Shown here: in pieces, positions 1 to 6,754 of the stretch
How positions within the stretch are numbered: position 1 is the first letter of the stretch
How the letters are laid out: each line of letters starts with the position of its first letter
Assembly (NCBI GenBank): GCA_913020625.1
Contig: CAJVZX010000034.1
Coordinates: 1-8,584, forward strand
Length of the DNA: 8,584 nt
Direction: 5' to 3'
Source: an uncultured Pelagibacterales bacterium
Lineage (GTDB): Bacteria; Pseudomonadota; Alphaproteobacteria; Pelagibacterales; Pelagibacteraceae
The notes under the pieces: generated by a model
The model's database searches: none
Told to the model about the DNA's origin: nothing
The model's input: only the letters and a program-made list of their open reading frames with translations
Made by a program: the position numbers and the translations under genes

Positions 1-228
1 ACCTAAAGCGTGGAATACTGATATTCCCCAACCATTATCTAATTCGCCTGAACCAGAAAATGTAACATTTTTTCTTGCACCTAATGGGTTACCAGTTACA
101 TCTGAACCACCTTTGTGCGATAAAGTTATTTCAGCACCACCACTCACAGATGCTTCCCATGCTTGCGCAGAAAAAGCAGCTAGTGAACCAGCAAGAGCTG
201 ATATACCTATCGTTTTTAATTTATTCAT
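1..228 (-). CDS. Outer-membrane porin, N-terminal part (cut by left window edge)
   Basis: The frame reads 76 codons from ATG at 228-226 to the left edge without a stop, so only the N-terminus is present. Residues 1-23 form a signal peptide: a short basic start (MNKLK), a hydrophobic/small-residue core (IGISALAGSLAAFS) and a signal peptidase I site after AQA. The mature part begins WEASVSGGAEITLSHKG and continues with NVTFSGSGELDNGWGISVF. This alternation of polar and hydrophobic residues, with a GELDNGW turn, is typical of the first strands of Gram-negative trimeric porins, including those abundant in SAR11. Such proteins form diffusion channels in the outer membrane. The start is fixed by a strong Shine-Dalgarno five bases upstream. 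GC is about 40% near the left edge, visibly higher than in the neighbours, which would suit a highly expressed gene. The porin subfamily and substrate cannot be told from this fragment. Confidence 0.8.
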   Translation of the reverse strand, partial: MNKLKTIGISALAGSLAAFSAQAWEASVSGGAEITLSHKGGSDVTGNPLGARKNVTFSGSGELDNGWGISVFHALG

Positions 229-233
229 AATTA

Positions 234-240
234 CTCCTTT
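234..240 (-). promoter_or_regulatory. Strong ribosome binding site of the porin gene
   Basis: On the minus strand AAAGGAG is followed by TAATT and then the porin ATG. This is a near-perfect anti-Shine-Dalgarno match with a five-base spacer. It decides the start codon. No other gene start in the window has a comparable site. Confidence 0.85.
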
Positions 241-325
241 TATTTTTCACTATTAATTAATATGAATGCCACATTTTTACCATTTAGCACCTAAAACTCA
301 TTCAAATTATCTTTAATTAATAAAT

Positions 326-331
326 ATTATA
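326..331 (-). promoter_or_regulatory. Candidate -10 box for the porin gene
   Basis: A perfect TATAAT lies on the minus strand about 95 bases upstream of the porin start. Seventeen bases further upstream is TGTGGT, a poor -35 match. If the promoter is used, the leader RNA would be roughly 90 bases long. In such AT-rich DNA a perfect -10 hexamer can occur by chance, so this is only a candidate; a regulator may compensate for the weak -35. Confidence 0.3.
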
Positions 332-420
332 TTTTTTGTTGCATATTTACCACACCATGGAGTTTTATAAAAAACATTGATTTATCTAGTTTTTTAATTA
401 TGTATTTTTCTAATTTTTAA

Positions 421-447
421 TTGGTTTATGTTAAAAGCTAATATAAT
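421..447 (+). promoter_or_regulatory. Candidate promoter of the DUF3576-leuS-lptE-holA cluster
   Basis: A perfect TATAAT at 442-447 lies 18 bases before the lipoprotein ATG. TTGGTT at 421-426 could be a -35, matching only the TTG, with a short 15-base spacer. Transcription would begin about 10-12 bases before the ATG, giving a nearly leaderless message, which agrees with the lack of a Shine-Dalgarno. It is the only promoter-like element directly ahead of this plus-strand cluster. Confidence 0.4.
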
Positions 448-465
448 CCTTAGAAAATTGAAAAA

Positions 466-1062
466 ATGCAAAAAAAAAGCTTTAATTACTTAAAAATATT
501 CACTGTTTTTGTTTCTGTACTATTTGCTACCTCATGTGGAATTTATAAACCAAGTGATGCCAGAAAAGTTAGTCCAAACGTAGAGGAAAGAATACAAAAA
601 AACATCGAGGAGGGCAAAGGGATTAGGTTTGGGATAGGACAGGGTTCTAAAGACATGCACTTTGAGTTTTCATCTTCAAATGAATTATGGAGGGCTTCAT
701 TAGATATTTTGGATTTTATACCACTATCTAATGTGGATTACTCTGGCGGTATTATAATTACGGATTGGTACAATGAAGGTACTGCATCAAATGAAGCTAT
801 TAAAATTACAATTCGTTTTTTATCTAACGAAATAAGAGCTGATGGATTAGACGTAGTAATTCATAAAAGAGTTTGTAAAGGAACAGCTGTAAACTGTAAA
901 GTTACAAAATATTCTTCAGGTTTAGAAGAAGAAATCAAATTAGCTATTTTAAAAAAAGCAACAATTTTAAAAAAAAGAGGTGATGACAAAAAAAAGGCAT
1001 TAAGTAAAAAAGAATACGAAAAAAAATATGGTAAAGCCTTAAAAGACCGCAAAAAAAATTAA
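466..1062 (+). CDS. DUF3576-family lipoprotein
   Basis: The 198-residue product starts with a lipoprotein signal peptide: basic residues 3-4, a hydrophobic core (IFTVFVSVLF, 11-20) and ATSC ending at Cys24, the probable lipidated cysteine. The -3 residue is Ala rather than the more usual Leu. Residues 71-165 match my memory of the alphaproteobacterial family DUF3576, with its hallmark stretch at 74-102 (LWRASLDILDFIPL, then GGIIITDWY) and a second block, IRFLSNEIRADGLDVVI, at 116-132. The last 35 or so residues are a lysine-rich charged tail, probably disordered. The molecular function is unknown. In other alphaproteobacteria the family is also found next to leuS, and here it is the first gene of the cluster, 27 bases before leuS. 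No Shine-Dalgarno precedes the ATG; the candidate -10 box lies just upstream. Outer-membrane or periplasmic anchoring is inferred from the lipobox. Confidence 0.8.
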   Translation: MQKKSFNYLKIFTVFVSVLFATSCGIYKPSDARKVSPNVEERIQKNIEEGKGIRFGIGQGSKDMHFEFSSSNELWRASLDILDFIPLSNVDYSGGIIITDWYNEGTASNEAIKITIRFLSNEIRADGLDVVIHKRVCKGTAVNCKVTKYSSGLEEEIKLAILKKATILKKRGDDKKKALSKKEYEKKYGKALKDRKKN

Positions 1063-1080
1063 TTTAAATTAATTTTTTTT
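1051..1080. repeat. Perfect 30-base AT-only palindrome, possible GC-free terminator or attenuator
   Basis: The half-site AAAAAAAATTAATTT at 1051-1065 is followed directly by its exact reverse complement at 1066-1080, and one further T follows. The lipoprotein stop codon (1060-1062) lies inside it, and leuS starts nine bases after it. In RNA the arms would form an A-U-only hairpin, whose 3' arm ends in eight U plus a ninth just after. This resembles an intrinsic terminator lacking the GC stem. Chance is a real alternative, since the DNA is made of A and T runs, but 15 paired positions without a mismatch is long. Confidence 0.55.
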
Positions 1081-1089
1081 TATCAATAC

Positions 1090-3639
1090 ATGGAAAGATA
1101 TAATTTCAAATTAATTGAAGAAAAATGGCAGAAATTTTGGGATAAAAACAAAATTTTTAAAACTTCAATTAATAAAAATAAAAAAAAATTTTATTGTCTA
1201 GAAATGTTTCCTTATCCATCTGGAAAAATTCATATGGGCCACGTTCGAAACTACACAATAGGAGATGTTTTGGCGCGTTATAAAAATTTAAATAATTTCA
1301 ATGTTTTGCACCCGATGGGATGGGACTCGTTTGGTTTGCCAGCAGAAAATGCCGCAAAAGAAAATAATTTACATCCAAAAGAATGGACTAATCAAAATAT
1401 AAATATAATGAAAAAACAACTTAAATTATTAGGACTATCTATTGACTGGGACAGAGAAATATCAACTTGCAGTCCTGAATATTATAAACATCAGCAAAAA
1501 TTTTTTTTAGAAATGTTTGAAAAAGGTTTAGTTAAAAGAAAAGCTACTTATGTAAACTGGGATCCAGTTGATAATACAGTTTTAGCAAATGAACAAGTAA
1601 TAGATGGAAAGGGATGGAGATCAGGCGCAGTTGTAGAAAGAAAAAAACTTTCACAGTGGTTTTTTGATATTACAAAATTTTCTCAACAACTTTTAGATAA
1701 CTTAGAAAATTTAAATGAATGGCCAAATAAAGTTAAGTTAATGCAAAAAAATTGGATAGGAAAATCGCTAGGCTGCGAAATTGATTTTCAAGTTTTAGGT
1801 AATAGTAAAGTAAAAAAAATTAGTTGTTTTTCAACACGACCTGACACACTATTTGGTTTATCTTTTTTAGCAATATCTATTGACCATCCTGTAGCTAAAC
1901 TTTATGAAAAAAACAAAAAATTTGAAATCTTTAGAAATGAATGTTCTAAAATGGGAACCACAGAAGAAGCATTGGCACATGCGGAAAAAATTGGATTTAA
2001 AACGGATTTGATTGCTATTAATCCCTTAGATGAAACAACAAAAGTACCAGTTTATATAGCTAATTTTGTTTTAATGGATTATGGTTTAGGTGCGGTGTTC
2101 GGTTGCCCCGCTCATGACCAAAGAGATCTGGATTTTGCAATCAAATATAAATTACAAGTGAATCCGGTGGTATTACCTTTCGGTGAAAATAAAAAAAATT
2201 TCAAGATAAATAAAAAAGCATTCACTGGTGAAGGTGAAATAATTAATTCAAAATTACTGGATGGTTTTAAAGCTCCAGATGAATCTGTACTAAAAACTAT
2301 TAAAATATTAGAAGAAAAAAAAATTGGGAAAGGAAAAATTAATTTTAGATTAAAAGATTGGGGCATCTCAAGACAACGTTATTGGGGTTGTCCAATTCCT
2401 ATAGTATACAATAAAAAAGGTGATATTATTCCAGTACCTAAAAAAGATTTACCAGTAAATTTACCTGAAGATATTAATTTAAAGTCAAAAGGAAACCCTC
2501 TGGATCAACATCCAACATGGAAATACACAAAAGTTAATAATCAGGAAGTTATAAGAGAGACAGACACTCTAGATACTTTTGTTGATTCATCCTGGTATTT
2601 TCTAAGATTTTGCTCTCCTCATAATACAAATTATGGATATGATATCGAAGACTTAAATTATTGGATGCCCGTTGATCAATATATAGGAGGTGTTGAACAT
2701 GCAATCTTACATTTACTTTACTCACGTTTTTTTATGAGAGCTATCGCTTATAAAAATAATACTTTTAAGTACAAAGAACCTTTTTATGGACTTTTTACAC
2801 AAGGAATGGTTTGTCATGAAACTTATAAGGATGAAAAGGGGAAATGGCTTAGCCAGGATGAAATTGAATTAGTTGATGATAAAAACTATGTAAAAAAAGG
2901 CTCTAAAGAAAAAGTTATTGTTGGTCATTCAGAAGCCATGTCTAAATCTAAAAAAAATATTGTAGATCCAGAGGATACCATTCAAAACTTTGGAGCTGAT
3001 GCAATAAGATGGTTCATGCTTTCAGATAGTCCTCCAGGTAGAGATATACAATGGTCCAATGAAGGTATTTCCTCTTCATACAAATTTATTCAAAAAATGT
3101 GGAATTTAAATTCCAATATAATTGGCAGAAATAAGCAATTGGATAATGCCGAAGATTCTCAACTAGATGAATATACAAATAAAATGATATTTAACATAAC
3201 GAAAAACTTGGATAATTTTCAATACAATGTTGTGATTGCTAACTTTTACGATATTTATAATAATTATAGTCGTTTTATTGAAAATAAAAAAATCTCAAAT
3301 GATATTTTGATAAAAAATTTTGAAAAAGTTTTAATTTTGATAATGCCATTACTTCCTCATTTTGCCTCTGAATGCTTAATAACGCTAAATTCAAAATTAA
3401 ATTTAGATAACATTTCTTGGCCAACATATGACAAAACCTTAATTGAAGTTTCAGATTGTAATATTGTAATTCAAATTAATGGAAAAAAAAGAAGCTTGAT
3501 TAAACTACCAATTGATTCAAAAGAAAATTTTGTTGTGGAAAAAGCCAAACAAGAGGTTAACGTTAAAAAATATTTAGCAAATAATAATGTTAAAAAACAA
3601 ATTTATGTTAAAAATAAGTTAATTAACTTTATTATATAA
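1090..3639 (+). CDS. leuS: Leucyl-tRNA synthetase
   Basis: This cytoplasmic class I synthetase charges tRNA-Leu with leucine using ATP. The 849 residues are full length for bacterial LeuRS (E. coli about 860). Landmarks in order are the HIGH signature HMGH at 48-51 in YPSGKIHMGHVRNY; the CP1 editing domain, with the threonine-rich STRPDTLFG at 248-256 and the aspartate motif GCPAHDQRD at 338-346, which hydrolyses mischarged tRNA; DWGISRQRYWG at 423-433; TDTLDTFVDSSWY at 491-503; the KMSKS loop as AMSKS at 616-620; and an anticodon-binding helical domain with the usual small C-terminal domain (INGKKR onward). The first KMSKS position is Ala instead of Lys; the catalytic second lysine is kept. 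No Shine-Dalgarno precedes the ATG, but the next residues (ERYNFKLIEEKWQKFW) match the family N-terminus. The stop is three bases before lptE, so the two are surely cotranscribed. Confidence 0.97.
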   Translation: MERYNFKLIEEKWQKFWDKNKIFKTSINKNKKKFYCLEMFPYPSGKIHMGHVRNYTIGDVLARYKNLNNFNVLHPMGWDSFGLPAENAAKENNLHPKEWTNQNINIMKKQLKLLGLSIDWDREISTCSPEYYKHQQKFFLEMFEKGLVKRKATYVNWDPVDNTVLANEQVIDGKGWRSGAVVERKKLSQWFFDITKFSQQLLDNLENLNEWPNKVKLMQKNWIGKSLGCEIDFQVLGNSKVKKISCFSTRPDTLFGLSFLAISIDHPVAKLYEKNKKFEIFRNECSKMGTTEEALAHAEKIGFKTDLIAINPLDETTKVPVYIANFVLMDYGLGAVFGCPAHDQRDLDFAIKYKLQVNPVVLPFGENKKNFKINKKAFTGEGEIINSKLLDGFKAPDESVLKTIKILEEKKIGKGKINFRLKDWGISRQRYWGCPIPIVYNKKGDIIPVPKKDLPVNLPEDINLKSKGNPLDQHPTWKYTKVNNQEVIRETDTLDTFVDSSWYFLRFCSPHNTNYGYDIEDLNYWMPVDQYIGGVEHAILHLLYSRFFMRAIAYKNNTFKYKEPFYGLFTQGMVCHETYKDEKGKWLSQDEIELVDDKNYVKKGSKEKVIVGHSEAMSKSKKNIVDPEDTIQNFGADAIRWFMLSDSPPGRDIQWSNEGISSSYKFIQKMWNLNSNIIGRNKQLDNAEDSQLDEYTNKMIFNITKNLDNFQYNVVIANFYDIYNNYSRFIENKKISNDILIKNFEKVLILIMPLLPHFASECLITLNSKLNLDNISWPTYDKTLIEVSDCNIVIQINGKKRSLIKLPIDSKENFVVEKAKQEVNVKKYLANNNVKKQIYVKNKLINFII

Positions 3640-3642
3640 AAA

Positions 3643-4125
3643 ATGGAAATTTTAAAAAAAATTATAATAATCTTACTTTCAACTTTATATCTCACATCTT
3701 GTGGATTTACTCCAATATATTCTAAGAAAAATTTAGATTTTCAAATTAATAACATCCAATTTGAAGGAGATAGAGAGATCAAAGCGATCTTATTATCAAA
3801 TCTTAGCGCTTATAAAACAAAAAAAAAAGATAAATACAATTATGATCTAAATATAAAATCTGAAAAAAAAGTTGAAATTGCCTCTAAAAATACAAAAGGA
3901 GAGGCAACAGTATATAAAATAAATATTAATTCGACAGTAGAAGTTTTTTTAGATGATAAATTACTTTTAACTAAGCATTATAATAATTCATCAATTTATT
4001 CGAGTGAAAAAAAAATAATCAAAATGAAAGAAGTAGAATCTCGAAATTTATCAAATTTATCTTCAAAACTGGCTAGTGAAATTATATTAACTCTTAGTTT
4101 GGCAAATAAAAAAAGTGATTTTTAA
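3643..4125 (+). CDS. lptE: LPS-assembly lipoprotein LptE
   Basis: The 160-residue product has a lipoprotein signal peptide (EILKKIIIILLSTLYLTSC) with lipobox LTSC and lipidated Cys20, followed by GFTPIY, the mature N-terminus typical of LptE/RlpB proteins (CGFxPxY). LptE sits inside the LptD barrel in the outer membrane and helps insert lipopolysaccharide on the cell surface. The remainder alternates short beta-strand-like stretches and ends in a helical segment (ESRNLSNLSSKLASEIILTLSL), in keeping with the small alpha/beta fold. The family is poorly conserved, so the call leans on the N-terminus, length and the position between leuS and holA, which is the usual one in alphaproteobacteria. 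The gene starts three bases after leuS and its last 11 bases overlap holA, so translational coupling is likely. Confidence 0.88.
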   Translation: MEILKKIIIILLSTLYLTSCGFTPIYSKKNLDFQINNIQFEGDREIKAILLSNLSAYKTKKKDKYNYDLNIKSEKKVEIASKNTKGEATVYKININSTVEVFLDDKLLLTKHYNNSSIYSSEKKIIKMKEVESRNLSNLSSKLASEIILTLSLANKKSDF

Positions 4126-5122
4126 GTCATACGAAATATTAAAAAAAAAAATAGATAATTTTTGTCTTTTTCTTTTTTATGGAGAAAATGAAGGATTAAA
4201 AAAAGATTTAATTGAGTCAATAATAAATAAAAATAATAATAAACAAAAAATTCATAAATTTGAAGAATCTGAAATATTAAATAATCCAGATAATATTTAT
4301 AATTTAATTTTTTCTGGATCTTTTTTTGAGACTTTTAAAATTTGTTACATTAATAAAATATCTGATAAATCATTACCTTTTATTACGGATATAATGAAAA
4401 AAAACCCATCAGATATAATTATTTTTTGTTTATCAGGAAATTTAGAAAAAAAATCAAAAATAAGAAATTTATTCGAAAAAGAAAAAGGATTAATTTGTGT
4501 ACCTTGTTATTCAGATACACAAATAGATCTAAATAGAATAATAAATCATGAGTTAAAAAACTTAAATATCAAATTATCCCAAGAAGCAATCAATCTTATC
4601 ATAACTAGAGCTGATGGAGATAGACAAAATTTAAAAAATGAAATTAATAAAATTAAAAATTATTCTTTAAATAAAAAAACAATTTCATTTGAAGAAGTAA
4701 AAATACTTACTAATCTAGCAAGTAATTTCGAAAATGATGAGATTGTTAATTTTTCACTAAGTGGTGAAAAAGTGAGACTTAAAAGAATGATGGAAGAAAA
4801 TAATTTTTCATCAGTAGATTCGTTTATATTACAAAAAATTTTAAATAAAAAAATTCACAGATTAATAAAAATTAAAATTTTACAACAAAATGATAAAAAT
4901 GCAGACACGGTAATTAATCAAATTAAACCACCAATTTTCTGGAAGGAAAAAGAAATAGTTAAGAAACAAGCTATTATTTGGTCACTTAATAATCTTTACA
5001 AAGTTATGGACAAATTAAATAATATTGAACTTTCAGCAAAAAAAAATTATGAAATTGGTATTAATATAACTTTAGATTTTTTAGCTTATCTTTGTAATGA
5101 AGCTAATAATTCTTCTTTATAG
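4115..5122 (+). CDS. holA: DNA polymerase III delta subunit
   Basis: The delta subunit is the part of the clamp-loader complex that opens the beta sliding clamp at the replication fork. The 335 residues match the family length (E. coli 343). The N-terminal LFLFYGENEGLKKDL (about 19-32) is the degenerate nucleotide-binding strand-loop of delta (LYGxDxxL in relatives). The middle block ADGDRQNLKNEINKIKNYS corresponds to the conserved D-x-R-x-L-x-x-E-x-x-K helix of delta. The C-terminal helical collar domain, around WKEKEIVKKQAIIWSLNNLYKVMDKLNNIELSAKKN, is also recognisable. The start is GTG; an in-frame stop at 4088-4090 rules out a much longer form and the next in-frame ATG is far inside the conserved region. 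Translation is probably coupled to lptE through the 11-base overlap. GC is very low and the protein is Asn/Lys/Ile rich. The last 20 bases overlap the 3' end of parB on the other strand. Confidence 0.93.
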   Translation: MIFKSYEILKKKIDNFCLFLFYGENEGLKKDLIESIINKNNNKQKIHKFEESEILNNPDNIYNLIFSGSFFETFKICYINKISDKSLPFITDIMKKNPSDIIIFCLSGNLEKKSKIRNLFEKEKGLICVPCYSDTQIDLNRIINHELKNLNIKLSQEAINLIITRADGDRQNLKNEINKIKNYSLNKKTISFEEVKILTNLASNFENDEIVNFSLSGEKVRLKRMMEENNFSSVDSFILQKILNKKIHRLIKIKILQQNDKNADTVINQIKPPIFWKEKEIVKKQAIIWSLNNLYKVMDKLNNIELSAKKNYEIGINITLDFLAYLCNEANNSSL

Positions 5123-5954
5123 TGTCAATTATTCTATCTAATTGCTCTAAATTTTTATATTCAAAATAAACCTCTCCCGAATTATTTTTTTTATTTTTTA
5201 TTTTTACATTAAGGCCGGTTTTGTTTTCTAATGATCTTTCTAAATTTAAAATATCAGGATTTTTATTTGGAATAATTCTTAAATTTGAATTTTTTTTAAA
5301 GGCACGTACTAAATTTTCAGATTGTCTAACAGACAGTTTTTTATCAATTATTTTTTTTGCAATAAATTGAGCATTGGGTAAATTAACTAAAATTTTAGCA
5401 TGTCCTGCTGTAATCTCTTCATTCTCAACATATGAAATAATTTCATTTGGCAAATTTAAAAGTCTAATACAATTTGCGACATGGCTTCTGCTTTTTCCAA
5501 TAAATTTTGATATTTTTTCTTGATCATAGGAAAATTCATCAATTAATCGTTGATAACCTTGAGCTTCTTCAATTGGATTTAAGTCCTGCCTTTGAACATT
5601 TTCTACAATTGCAAACTCAAGGGACTTTACATTGTCTACATTTATAACAACAACTGGAATCTCATTTAAACCAGCATTTTGAGCAGCTAACCATCTTCTT
5701 TCGCCAGCAATAATTTCAAATTTATTAATCTGGTCTGCAGAAGGTCGAACTATAATTGGCTGAATTATACCTCTTTCTTTAATTGAAGTAGTCAACTCTT
5801 GTAAATTTTCCTTATTAAAAACTTTTCTCGGTTGATATTTATTTCTAATTAAATCTCCTATTAAGACTTTATTAATTCTATCTTTTACTTTTGCTTCACC
5901 TATTAATGAAGAAAGTCCTCTACCTAATCCCTTTTTAATTTTAAATGCATCCAT
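5103..5954 (-). CDS. parB: Chromosome-partitioning protein ParB
   Basis: ParB loads at parS, spreads along DNA as a CTP-gated clamp and guides origin segregation with ParA. The 283 residues show the canonical order: N-terminal KGLGRGLSSLIGE at 8-20 (the ParA-contacting region), the NKYQPRK box at 38-44, GIIQPIIVR at 62-70, the CTP-binding box GERRWLAA at 84-91, ENVQRQDLNPIEEA at 118-131, a helix-turn-helix around 143-166 (YDQEKISKFIGKSRSHVANCIRLL), ITAGHAKIL at 181-189, a lysine-rich linker and a C-terminal dimerisation segment ending in LEQLDRIIDTIKKNY. Many ParB proteins have Arg where residue 89 here is Leu. The start codon shares one base with the parA stop (TAATG), implying coupled translation. 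The 3' end overlaps holA by 20 bases. A parS site lies in the same cluster at 7327-7342. Confidence 0.97.
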   Translation of the reverse strand: MDAFKIKKGLGRGLSSLIGEAKVKDRINKVLIGDLIRNKYQPRKVFNKENLQELTTSIKERGIIQPIIVRPSADQINKFEIIAGERRWLAAQNAGLNEIPVVVINVDNVKSLEFAIVENVQRQDLNPIEEAQGYQRLIDEFSYDQEKISKFIGKSRSHVANCIRLLNLPNEIISYVENEEITAGHAKILVNLPNAQFIAKKIIDKKLSVRQSENLVRAFKKNSNLRIIPNKNPDILNLERSLENKTGLNVKIKNKKNNSGEVYFEYKNLEQLDRIIDTIKKNY

Positions 5955-6754
5955 TAAGCTGCGCTTTCTAAAAATTTATCTTGAGAAATAAATTCATTTG
6001 TAAAATTAAAATATGACTTGCTGCCAGAGCATTTTTTATCATAAATTAAAACTGGTATACCATGTGAAGGGGCTTCTGACAGTCGTACATTTCGTGGAAT
6101 GACAGTGTTATAAACTTTATCCTTAAAATAATTTCTAGCTTCAGTTTCTACTTGAGTAGATAATTTATTTCTTTTATCAAACATAGTTAATAATATTCCA
6201 CGGATATTAAGTTCAGAATTTAAACTTTCTGTAATTCTTTCAATTGTTTTCATTAACTGAGTAAGGCCTTCTAGTGCAAAAAATTCTGTTTGAAGGGGCA
6301 CTATTAATGAGTGAGAAGCAACTAAAGCCATAACCGTTAAAAGACTTAATGAAGGTGGGCAATCGATAAAAATGTAAGAAAATTGAGCCTTATTTACTTC
6401 TAAAAATTCACTTAATTTGTCTTTTAAAAAAAAAGCCCGCTTATTATCCCCTGCAGTTTCAATTTCAAGTCCTGAAAGATCAACATTAGAACTGATGATA
6501 CTCAAATTATTTATACTAGTGTTTTTTATTACATTTTTAAATTCTTTACTCCCAATTAAAACCTCATAAATAGTATTTTTAGAATCTATATTTGAAAGTC
6601 CAAAACCTGTAGTAGCATTACCTTGTGGATCAAGATCTATGACTAATACTTTTTTATCTTGCATTGCCAACCCTGCTGCTAAGTTTATAACTGTTGTTGT
6701 TTTTCCCACCCCACCTTTTTGATTTATGACAGATATGATTTGAGTTTTATTCAA
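5954..6754 (-). CDS. parA: Chromosome-partitioning ATPase ParA (Soj family)
   Basis: This cytoplasmic ATPase binds nucleoid DNA as an ATP dimer and is stimulated by ParB to move origins apart. The 266 residues carry the deviant Walker A KGGVGKTT at 13-20 (signature Lys14 with the P-loop lysine), Walker A' VLVIDLDPQGNATTG at 36-50, and the Walker B-like FIDCPPSLSLLT at 129-140. The product lacks an N-terminal DNA-binding extension, as expected for the chromosomal short (Soj) type. The start is TTG: the family N-terminus (TQIISVINQKGGVGKT) begins right after it, so no later start is acceptable. The TTG overlaps the rsmG stop as TTGA, is preceded by a run of eleven A and has no Shine-Dalgarno, so reinitiation after rsmG is the likely mode. 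The stop overlaps the parB start by one base. Confidence 0.97.
   Translation of the reverse strand: MNKTQIISVINQKGGVGKTTTVINLAAGLAMQDKKVLVIDLDPQGNATTGFGLSNIDSKNTIYEVLIGSKEFKNVIKNTSINNLSIISSNVDLSGLEIETAGDNKRAFFLKDKLSEFLEVNKAQFSYIFIDCPPSLSLLTVMALVASHSLIVPLQTEFFALEGLTQLMKTIERITESLNSELNIRGILLTMFDKRNKLSTQVETEARNYFKDKVYNTVIPRNVRLSEAPSHGIPVLIYDKKCSGSKSYFNFTNEFISQDKFLESAA

Noticed and set aside
861..1052. Open frame on the minus strand under the lipoprotein gene
   Set aside because: It is the reverse of a lysine-rich tail, giving a Phe/Leu/Ser-rich low-complexity product with no ribosome binding site.
2112..2366. Open frame on the minus strand within leuS
   Set aside because: It lies wholly inside the well-conserved LeuRS gene and resembles no protein family; an antisense shadow.
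5105..5133. Hairpin AATAATT / AATTATT at the holA-parB junction as a bidirectional terminator
   Set aside because: Only seven A-U pairs with a 15-base loop and no adjacent U run tied to it; too weak to call.
6444..6452. DnaA-box-like TTATCCCCT within parA, possible origin signal
   Set aside because: A single 7/9 match inside a conserved coding region with no cluster of boxes or AT-rich unwinding element; no origin is visible in the window.
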